Shown one piece after another: positions 42,501 to 54,500 of a stretch of 64,000 nucleotides of DNA. The DNA comes from Conchocele bisecta. Its lineage: Eukaryota; Mollusca; Bivalvia; Lucinida; Thyasiridae. The DNA is taken from contig CM055274.1 in the NCBI GenBank assembly GCA_029237695.1, positions 16,419,505-16,483,504 of the forward strand, in the 5' to 3' direction. Position numbers and translations under genes: made by a program. Position 1 is the first letter of the stretch; every line of letters begins with the position of its first letter. A model generated the notes under the pieces. That model was not told where the DNA came from. It saw nothing but the letters and a program-made list of their open reading frames with translations, and ran no database searches.

Positions 42501-45500
42501 TTAACATGTTTCATCAAAAGACACTGGCCCGATACTCTCTATATTTAACAGGTTTCATCAAAAGACACTGGCCCGATACTCTCTATATTTAACACGTTTC
42601 ATCAAAAGACACTGGCCCGATACTCTCTATATTTAACACGTTTCATCTAAAGACACTGGCCCGATACTCTCTATATTTAACACGTCATCAAAAGACAAAA
42701 CTGGCCTGATACTCTCTATAAAATTTAACAATGTTTCATCAGACAAAACTGGCCTGATACTCATATTTAATTTCATGTCTCATCAGACATGGCCTGATAA
42801 AACTCTATATTTAACACGTTTCATCAAAAGACACTGGCATGATACTCTCTATATTTTAACACGTTTCATCAAAAGACACTGGCCTGATACTCTCTATATT
42901 TAACACGTCAATTTCAAAAGACACTGGCTGGATACTCTCTATATTTAACAGTTTCATCAAAAGACACTGCCTGATACTCTCTACTTTATATAACACTGGT
43001 TTTTTTCATCCAGTTTACAGGCATGGCCATCTCTCTATATTTAACACGTTTCATCAAAAGACACTGGCCTATACTCTCCTATAACACGTTTCATCAAAAG
43101 ACAGGCCTGATACTCTCTATTTATTTAACATGTTTCATCAAAAAACGGCATGATACTCTCTATATTTTCACGTTTCATCAAAAGACACTGGCCTGATACT
43201 CTCTATTTAAACGTTTCATCAAAACACTGGCCTGATACTCTCTATTTAACTGTTTCATCAAAAAGACACTGCCTGATACTCTCATATTTAAAACACTCAC
43301 AGACACTGGCCATACTCTCTATTAACAAAAAAAAGTTTTTCATCAAAAGACACTGGCCTATACTCTACATTTAACACGATTCATCAAAAGACACTGGCCA
43401 TGATACTCTCTATATTTAACAGTTTAACACGTTTCATCAGACACTGATCATGATCACTGGCGATACTCTCTATATTTAACACGTTTCATCAAAAGACACT
43501 GGCCGATACTCTCTATATTTAACACGTTTCATCAAAAGACACTGGCTGATATCTCTAATATTTAATCATGCACTGGCTTACACAGACACTGGCCTGATAC
43601 TCTCATATTTAACATGTTTCATCAAAAGACATGCTGATACTCTCTATAATCACGTTTCATCATAGGACTGCCTGATACTCTCTATATTTAACACGTTTCA
43701 TCAAAAGACACTGCATGATACTCTCTATTTAACTTAATATATGTTTCATCAAAAGACACTGGCCTGATACTCTCTATATTTAACACGTTTCATCAAAAGA
43801 CACTGGCCTGATACTCTCTATATTTAACACGTCATCAGACAAAACTGGCATCTCTATAAATACATGCATTTCAAAAGACTGGCCATGATAAACTCCTATA
43901 CATTTACACCGTTTCATCAAAAGACACTGGCCTGATACTCTATATATCTTTCATCAAAAGACACTGGCCTGTACTCTCTATATTTAACAACGTTTCATCA
44001 AAAGACACTGGCATGATACTCTCTATATTTAACACTGTTTCATCATGACATGGCTGTACTCTCTATACACGTCATCACTGCAAAACTGGCTGATACTCTT
44101 ATTTATACACGTTTACATCAAAATGACGGCCTGACTCACATTAACACGTTTCATGACACTCATTTTAACTCTCTATATTTAACACGTTTCATCAAAAGAC
44201 ACTGGCATGATACTCTTCTATACACGTCATCAAAGAACACTGCATGATACTCTCTATATTTAACAGTTTCATCAAAAGACTGGCCTGATACTCTATATTT
44301 AACACGTTTCTCAAAGACATGGCTGATACTCTCTTCACTTTCATCAAAAGACTGGCGATACTCTCTATATTTAACAGTTTCATCAAAAGACACTGGCTGA
44401 TATCTCTATATTTAACGTTTCATCAAAAGACACTGGCATGATATCTATATTTAACAGTTTCATCAAAAGACTGGCGATACTCTATATTTAACAGGTTTCT
44501 CAAAAGACAGGCTGATACTCTCTATATTTAACATTTCATAAAAGACATCATCAAAAATGACACTGGACTGATACTACTCTATATTTATGTTTCATCAAAA
44601 GACACTGGCCTGATACTCTCTATATTTAACACGTTTCATCAAAAGACACTGGCTGTACTGTATATTTAACAGTCTAAAGACACTGGCCTGATACTCTCTA
44701 TATTTAAACGTTTTCATCGCGGCCTTTGCGCACCTCTATATTTAACAGTTTCATCAAAAGACACTGGCTGATACTCTCATATTTAACGTCATAAAAGACA
44801 CTGGCCTGATACTCTATATTTACACGTCATCAAATGACAAAACTGGCCTGTACTCTCTATATTTTAACACGTTTCATCAAAAGACATGGCCTGATACTCT
44901 CTATATTTAACTCATCATGACACTGGCATGAAATACTCTATATTTAACAGTTTCAAAATCAGACACGGCATGATACTCTCTATATTTACATGTTTCATAA
45001 AAGACACTGGCCCATGAAAATCCTGATACTCTATATTTAACACGTTTCATCAAAAGACACTGGCATGATACTCTATATTTAACATGTTTCATCAAATGAC
45101 ACTGGCCCGATACACTCTATATTTAACACGTTTCATCAAAAGACACTGGCCTGATACTCTCTATATTTAACACGTTTCATCAAATACATGGTCATCAGAC
45201 AAATGGCATGATACTCTCTATATTTAACACTGTTTCATCAAAAGACACTGGCATGATACTCTCTATATTTAACACGTTTCATCAAAAGACACTGGCATGA
45301 TACTCTCTATATTTAACACGTTTCATCAAAAGACACTGGCATGATACTCTCTATATTTAACACGTTTCATCAAAAGACACTGGCATGATACTCTCTATAT
45401 TTAACATGTTTCATCAAAAGACACTGGCATGATACTCTATATTTAACATGTTTCATCAAAAGACACTGGCCTGATACTCTCTATATTTAACATTTGCCTT

Positions 45501-48500
45501 ACAAAAAAACCGGACGACGCAGACGACGACGGAAAATACGACGACTATAGTCGCGCCTCTGCTAAAGCAGGCGTGACAAAAATCTATACATTCAATCCTG
45601 AAATCAGAATAATCCTGATCTGATGCCAGGTCCTCGCCACACCAGAATCACTTGGGCCCCCTCCCAAGACCAGTAGGATCAGTAATAATCTTACTACTTT
45701 TATAATGGGCAATAACCCAATTCAACTCCCAGGTAACAAAAGATCCAAAGATAAAAACGTACCCGAGGGCCAAAACAGGCAAATCGTGATTCATATAAGG
45801 AACCGCTAACATTAATCAACGCTGTCGTGTTCTACGACCAACCACCCACAGCACTGCAAGGACGACACTTACAATGTTGTCAACGTGCCTCGACCTTCCC
45901 GGAATTTCTTTATCACATGCCTGCAGGCTTCTGGAAACACCTCCTGCAACTTTTTCACTGTGATAGTCCGAGGGAAGTTTTTCACCAGCAGCCTCCTCTT
46001 GAACAAATCCTCTGAAAATGTGGTTGAAAAACAATATAGGAATGAATGGCCTTTTCGAGTTTATATCCCCGATAAATTCCACAAAAAGGCCATTCATTCC
46101 GTATAATTGCAGCATTTGAAATAAATTCATCAATAAAATGTGTTTATTTTCCGTTTTCTTAATAATTATTTTAACTGCGCCTGACGGTTACGGAAAGTAG
46201 TTTGCTGGGATATAAATTTTGGACAGAGACTTGCGACGGACCAATCAAATGGGAATTGTGTAAATATTTTTGTGTAAGACAACGGCTGGTGTATTCAGGG
46301 TACGAGATCACGTGGTTGCCAAAGGTTTCCGAAAGATGTTTTCCGATGTAACATAATCTGTGACGTCATTTTTACAATAGATTTGCTTCAAAATATTTGA
46401 GAAAAAAACGGATGAGTGTTGATGGTATATAGCGCACCAAAGATGATGACTTGGATGTTTTATGATTATACTAAACATTCTTTACAAAAACTTTCTCAAA
46501 GAAAAGTGAATGGGTTTAACATCGCAGCAACAGCTAAGGTCATATAGAGACATGAACACAGTGTAAAGTTTCATGCCATATCCCCTTTCTCATCCCTCTT
46601 TCATGAACAATTGAGTAGCGTTTATTTCTTACATTCACATGCTCTACAGAGCTCCAGTTAAGGTGCGTAATTTGACCAACTTGGGGTGAAATTTTGTTAT
46701 TTCTTCATCAAAAATGGCAAGTTGGGAGTCCTTTTGAATCGTCTCATTGAGACGATTCTAAAGCACTCCCAACTTGCCATTTTTGATGGAGAAATGAGAA
46801 ATTTACCTCCAAATTACGCACCTTAACTCTAAATTTTATTTCCATTGACAGCAACTGATTCTTCGTCAAAACGATAAAGAGTTATGAGATTAAAAGAAAT
46901 TGTACAATACAGCGCAAACACTTATGTTGCATTTGCTGCACTATGTTTCATAAAAATCTGTCATTCGTTTAAAAAGATATTAAAACTAGAAAGTCGGTAA
47001 AACCGACAGCTGCTCCCCGATGCAAGCATAACTTTTAACATGAGCCAATCAGAAAAATCAAAGACCAATAACTCTAAAACCAATCATGTGACATACATGG
47101 TTTAAGAACTCATCTGAGATATCGTCAATATAAGCATGTTGACAAAGTTTGGTGAAAATCAAACTTGAACATTTTGAGTTATCATGGTCACACGGATACT
47201 GCAGATACTGTCTGTTCCACGTTTTTGTGCCGACATACTATTCGCTATTAAACACATTAAATCTAAAAGACATTTAAATGTAAGTAGTTTTTCATCAATA
47301 ACAACAAAGTCACCCTTCCCAATTTTTTTATTTGATGAAAGTCCATCAAATATTGATTTTATTGCGAAAAAATGATTTTCCTATGGGAATTTAACATGGG
47401 GGCTAAAAATAGATTTATTTGAAATAATTTTCAAAATCTAACTTTTGTTTTCTTATTTACGTCATTTCCAAGCTATCTAGCCAGGCTTCGGAGTGCACTT
47501 CCAAATCGTTTTTTCGCAATAAAATCACATGAAACAAACAAAATATGGCAGGGTGACTTTTTTGTTATTGGTGAAAAAGTACTTACATTTAATTATTTTT
47601 TAGATTTAATGTCTATATTAGCCAAAAGTTTGTCGGCAGAAAAAAGTGGAACAGACAGTATATGCGCCCCCCTGAAATATTTTCGGGGAGCATAATTAAC
47701 TCTTTGCACGCCAGCGATGAAAATATCAGACACGCAAATTACTTTCTTATTTCTCTCTGTAACTATGTCTTGCAATTTCATTAGAATTGCATCCTCCGGA
47801 CTCCATTCTAATGAAATTCTAATACATATTCATGATATTTACAGGGAGAAATAAAAGAAATTATAATGAGTTTTTGTCTGCTATTTTTGAACTCTTTATG
47901 CCCACAACTTTCCCAGCAAGCAAAGAGTTAAAGAATATCTACTGTAAACATAATCTAAAAACATAACATCATCAGAGCTCCAGGTAAGCTGCGTAATTTT
48001 ACCAACTAGGGGTGAAATTTTGTTATTTCTTCATCAAAAATGGCAAGTTGGGAGTGCTTTAGAATCGTCTCATTGAGACGATTTTAAAGCACTCCCAACT
48101 TGCCATTTTTGATGCAGAAACAAGAAATTTACCTGCAAATTACGCACCTTAACTGGAGCTCTGATCATGCTGTTCGGAAACCATGTGATCCAATGCCCTG
48201 TATGCCCCTTTATACCGTGGTCGGCGATATATCCAGGTCACATTATATCCATATCCACATTCCGGGATATAAAATTGCAAGGTAGATAAGATAACTCTTG
48301 CCAACTCTCAGTGCAGTTTATCTATTATTTACCTGATTATTATCTACACTATTTTCAAATATTAGTGTTCAATAATTGGTTAAAGGAATGTGGATTATGT
48401 TGCATCATTACTTCGATTTTAAACAGCAACACTGTTTATCCAATGAAACGGATTGTCTGCAATATTGCCCAACAACCATATATGGACATTCTGTGACATT

Positions 48501-51500
48501 GTCCCACCACCATTAATGGAATATCTGTGACATTGTCCAACCACCATATATGGATTGTCTGTGACATTGTCCCACCACCATATATGGACTGTCTGTGATG
48601 TCCCACCACCATATATGGACTGTCTGTGACATTGTCCAACCACCATATATGGACTGGCTGTGATGTCCCACCACCATATATGGACTGTCTGTGACATTGT
48701 CCAACCACCATATATGGACTGGCTGTGACATTGTCCAATCACCATATATGGACTGTCTGTGACATTGACCCACCACCATATATGGACTGTCTGTGACATT
48801 GTCCAACCACCAGGACTGTCCATGACATTGTTCAACCACCATATATGGACTGTCTGTGACTTTGCCCAACCACCATATATGGACTGTCTGTGACATTATC
48901 CAATCGCCATATAGGGACTGTCTGTCCAACCACCATATATGGACTGTCTGTGACATTGTCCAACCGCCATATATGGACTGTCTGTGATGTCCAACCACCA
49001 TATATGTATTGTCCTGTGAACATTGTCCCACCACCATAATATGGACTGTCTGTGACATTGGTTCCAACCAAACCAGGACTGTCCTGACAATGTTCAACCA
49101 CCCAAATATGGACTGTTCTGTGACTGCCCCAACCACCAAATATGGACTGTCTGAGACTGCCCAACAACCTATATTGGACTTCCTGTGACATTGTTCCAAA
49201 TCGCCATATAAAGGAACTGTCTGTCCAACCACCATATATGGACTGTCTGTGACATTGTCCAACCGCCATATATGGACTGTCTGTGATGTCCAACCACCAT
49301 ATATGGACTGTCTGTGACATTGTCCCACCACCATATATGGACTGTCTGTGATATGCCCAACCACCATAAAATGGGGACCTGTCCTGGTGACATTGTCCAA
49401 CACCAAATATGACTGTCTGTGACATTGTCCCAACCACCATAATATTGGACTGTCTGTGGACCATTGTCCCAACCCACCATATATGGACTGCACTGTGACT
49501 TGTTCAACCACCATATATGGAACTGTCAGTGACTGCCCAACAACAAATATGGACAGTCAGTGACATTGTCCAAAAACCCCACCATATATGGACCTTAAAT
49601 TTCTGTGAACTGGCCAAACCACCATATTTGGGACTGTCTGTGACTGCCCAACCAACCATATATGGACCTGTCTGTTGACATTGGTCCAATCGCCTTTTAA
49701 GGGGATTGTCTGTCCAACCACCAATATATGGACTTGTCTGTAACATTGTCCCAACCGCCATATATTGGGACCTGTCTGTGGCATGTCAAAACCCCCATTA
49801 TAAGGGGACTGTCTGTGGACAGTGTTCCCACCCATATTTATGGAGGACTGGTCTGTGATGCCCCACCCACCATATATTGGAACTTTTTTTGGTTTTTTCT
49901 TGTGACATTGTCCAACACCATATATGGGGACTGTCTGTGGACATGGTCCAACCACCATATTGGACTGTCTTGTGACATTGTCCAACCACCTATATGGATC
50001 TGATGCCCTGGTGACCCAGGTGTTCACACCAATACTATGGACTGTCTGTGGACTTGTCCAACCACCTTTAGGACTGGTCTGTGACATTGTTCCAACACCA
50101 TATATGGACTGTCCTGTGACTTGCAACCAACCTATACTCTACTCGTCTGTGACATTGTCCAATCGCAGTAATAAAGGACTGTCTGTCCAACCACCATATA
50201 TGGACTGTCTGTTGACATTGTCCAACCGCCATATATGGACTGTCTGTGATGCCCAACCAACCATATATGGACTGTGGTGTGAACATGTCCCCAACCACCA
50301 TATATGGGGACTGTCTGTGAATTGCCCAACCGCCATATATGGACTGCTGTGTGACCATTGTCCAACCACATATGGACTGTCTGTGACATTGTCCAACGCA
50401 CCAATATATGACTGTACAAGAATTGGCTGTTTTTTTGCAACATATGTCTGCGACTTACATGATCATTTGATTTAGTTCCAGGTATCTTCCATAACCAACA
50501 TTTGACATATTCCAGCATGCAGCATCATGGGTATTACCAAGTGTTACTGTTGTTCTGTTTTATGTCCAATGCAGATTAATGATTCATATACAGTTGAATT
50601 TCACTTGCTATCAAACAAAGAAAGCCTTACAGTGAATTCAAACTATTTTGCAATACTCTAGCTGGCGCCACTAACAAAACTGTATGCAGGCCAGATTTTG
50701 AATCCGAAAGCAAGCTCAGCTATGATGAACACTAAATGGGATGTTCCTAACACATTAGACCAACTGAATGTGGTTCAATGACTGCCAAGTAGCTAGGCAC
50801 ATCTTAAAATCTACATGTCAACAGGATGCTTGTTTAGCAACCATCCTCAATAATATTGTAATATAATCAAATTTGCCATAAATATCGCATGAACTATCAT
50901 CAACTGTAAACAAATCAACAGGAAACTGGCCAGATGTTATCTTCGGCAGTTACCTTGCATACCCCAAGCAGTGTAGAACCTGAAAAGAAATGTAGATGGA
51001 TATTTAAATTAGGCTGCTGCATGATAAATGACTAATACTTCAAGTTTAAATGGAAGTGTTGAAGGTTTTAACGTTCCAGCAACAGCAGAGGTCGAATACA
51101 AATGAGGCCTCGGTTTCAATCTGACATGAAAGAGCAGTAGGAAAGAAATACATAGAGTTTGTTCAACTACCATTTTGAAATACCGGATTTATTTCCTGAT
51201 ACATCTGATAAAGAAACGAGCACAAGTTTCTTTGTCGGCTTTACAGAAGTCAAGGGAAATAAATCTGGTATTTCATAATGATAGTGGAATAAATTGTATA
51301 TTAGATGCTCTTCGAAAAATGTGAAATTTGCTCTTAGACCAGCTTATAACGTTGTCAAAATTGTTTCTTCGCCGGAAATGACGTGAAAACGTGATGTCAA
51401 TTAAGTCTCGCGAACGTCTAGGAGGAAATAAATCCCGACAGGATCACGTAAATCACTGGGTACTAAGGCAGGGATTGAACCTGCAACCTTGGTATTGATG

Positions 51501-54500
51501 TCCAATGCTGTATCCACTAGACATGAGATTAAATTGAAGGGGTCCGTGGAAATGTAAAAATGTGCTCATTATTTTCTAACTTTGGTGCTCTTTCCTTGCT
51601 GGCAGCATCAGCATAAAGATTGATAACACATATACATGGTTTATTGATGTCAGTAGCTATCGGTTTAGTTGTTTTTATTACATTTCCATAGACTTTACAC
51701 CTGACAGGGGAACAAGAAGGGTATAACAACCTTAAGCGGAGATGAAAAGGGACACAATAAATCATTGCCTATGTCAACCTGGACCCGGTTACTCAAAGCT
51801 TCTGTTAGCTTAACAGACTGTTAAGGATTTAACAGTCTGTTAAGCTAACAGAAGCTTTAATGTTAAGGATTTAACAGTCTGTTAAGCTAACAGAAGCTTT
51901 GATCAACCGGGCCCTGGGCGTCGTGCTAATCTCTCAGCATGACCAAGATACAAAGTGTCAACCAAGCAGCATAATTATTGCATAACAAACAGGTAGAAGT
52001 TATTGTTCACATTTTGCATTTTTAATGAATTAAACGCAAGGGAGAGTTAGCTACTGCAGCATTTAGTTTCTTAAAAATCCAGTATGTGAACAATAACTTA
52101 CTTATAGTTCAGCCAATTGTACAATGCAATGTCCCATCGGAGTATTGATTTTCCATTCCCTGTCGAACAGGGCCCGGTTGTTCAAAACATCAGTTAGCTT
52201 AACGGACTGTTAAATCCTTAACTGAATGGTTAAATCCTTAACTGAATGGTTAAAATCTCTGTTTTAACAGAGATTTTAACCATTCAGTTAAGGATTTAAC
52301 AGTCCGTTAAGGATTTAACAGTCCGTTAAGCTAACTGGTGTTTTGAACAACCGGGCCCAGGTAGTCATTAACTCTGGTAATACATAACTTATTGGGGTTA
52401 AACATTGCAATATGTGAATAAGTGGAGCACAATGCTGCCCAGCGATTGGCTTAGAAAGTAGGGCGAACTCTAATATAGTTCCTCAAATAGCAAACATACT
52501 GATATGCCATTTGTAATCAGCAAATACTGAGACAAGCATGTATGTGCAACATTCCAATGGAAAGTTAACTGATAACTAGGGTATGCAACAGGGTATGGTA
52601 CAAGAAACATGTTGTATGACTCGGTGTTAATATAGAATCATATAACTATTGACAGAAAATATGCTCACCGTATGTCGTCCACGAAGGACACGATAGCGTC
52701 GTATGTACCACATGACACCTCAGTGTAGCAGAATACCGCACCAAATGTCACAATGTTTCCCATGGCGTCATCAGCATTAGATCCAGAGGGGTTAGTTAAG
52801 TCAGACACAAATGGCAAATGTCTGTAGCCCCAGGGCTTCATTGTGACGTAGAGCGGCAAGCCATTTCCCTGGCTTAATGTCCAAGCCAAATGATCACTGG
52901 CTTAATGTTAATGACTAGTCAACAGCTTTGTAGCGTAAAGCACAAAGCCACACTGTTATTAGCTGAATTTCACAAATTAACTGGCTTGGAAACATTGCTG
53001 GACACTTTCATATTCCAGTAAACCACTTTACAGCTTTGTAACTTAAAGCACAAAGCCACACTATTATTAGCTGAATGTCACAAATTAACTGGCTGGGCAA
53101 GATTACTGGAGACTTCCATATTCCAGTCTTCCACTTTACAGGTATTATGGAGACGATGTGCCTATTGTACAATCCTGTACAATGTGTGTGTACATGTACT
53201 CATATAACCATTTTGTAAGGCGGCCAGATCGGCACTAACCGACACTGCCAAATTCACAGAAACCGGGCCTAAAAGCCAACTGTGACAGTGCATTAGTTTA
53301 GAAATATCCCAGAAATATAGTGATCTCTGGACCACTAGATTCGACAGTTACTGTCAAGTGCTGGGGATATTGCTCCTGGTATGTGGACAGTCAGTAAACA
53401 GTACATGTGAAGCATGCACTAGAATCACCAACCATGAACACAGACACACACATCTCTCTATGTTGTGTGTACTACACGTCTCGGTACATTAATACATAAT
53501 GTCATTTACTTCAAACTGTACTGATCAATACAGCCTGAATGAACCATAGTGTGGCAGATCACCACGCATGTACAATGTGATGTAAACGAACATGCAGAAT
53601 TAACCTGCAATATTACTTTATACTGGAACTAACAACACAAGGGCATATTCCTTGTTAGGACCACTAACAATGTAGAACAAGTTTGAATATAAATGATTGA
53701 CCCATCAATGCAGAAGTGACAGTAACAATTGTCAGAATACGAACCCACCTGGTCAAAAGCATACTACAATTGAGTTAACCCTTACACCCCTAAGTAACTG
53801 GATTGGATTTTGATATGTTAATTTTGCAACCAAACCAACCGTCACAAAATGGTTTTCAGACTAGTCCATTTACGAAAAGGGGCATTTTTTGTTCTCAAAA
53901 TATAAGAATATTACTTTCAAAAAGTACAGACGGCTTGTTACGAGCCCGCTCACTTGGATCTGCACTGTTTGCATAAACCGCTATAGCGGGCTTTCGGGTT
54001 CAAAGGGTTAACATATTTTCAGAAAGTACATTATGTGGGATCACATGGGCTATTGTTTTGGTGTTGCGTAATGGGTGCGACAATGAGTTGTGAGGTGAAT
54101 ATAATTTTTCACAACTGTGCTCTCTTCCTTTTATTGATGACAATGCTCCAGCCATTAACACTACGGGTCTTGACAATACCAAATTTAGCAGCATTACATC
54201 TGTAGTTATTTGGCATTAGCAAGGCTTAAAACGTCTCTACAGAATGTTCAGACCAATTAATAAGTAATACTGCTGAATTAAATTAAACTTGGCATAGCAA
54301 TTACGCAGAACCAAAACAACAGACCACGTGATACAACACCGTGAGGTAGACACTGGGTAGAAACAGTAGAACACTCTGTATAAAAAAATGGTTGGAAATT
54401 AGTCTAAAGTGCTGTCAAAGCATGTTTCAGACCCAAGATAAAATTAACGTAACTTATGACAAACTTCTAAGTCATTTGACCTTGGGTACAGGGAAAAATA

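Noticed and set aside
41684..45493. CRISPR-like direct repeats (44 bp and, at 48470, 34 bp)
   Set aside because: Units are contiguous without spacers, and the genome is eukaryotic with spliced genes.
48513..49514. 333-codon open frame on the minus strand, with related frames in the same place
   Set aside because: It is a translation of the 34-bp satellite with sequencing-like indels. The unit is not a multiple of three and the frame wanders through the repeat. No gene signal.
54110..54190. Extra RRM-gene exon on the minus strand
   Set aside because: The RRM-like frame needs two incoming bases and ends at a TGA without a good donor. The phase does not fit exon 3. Left as a remark only.
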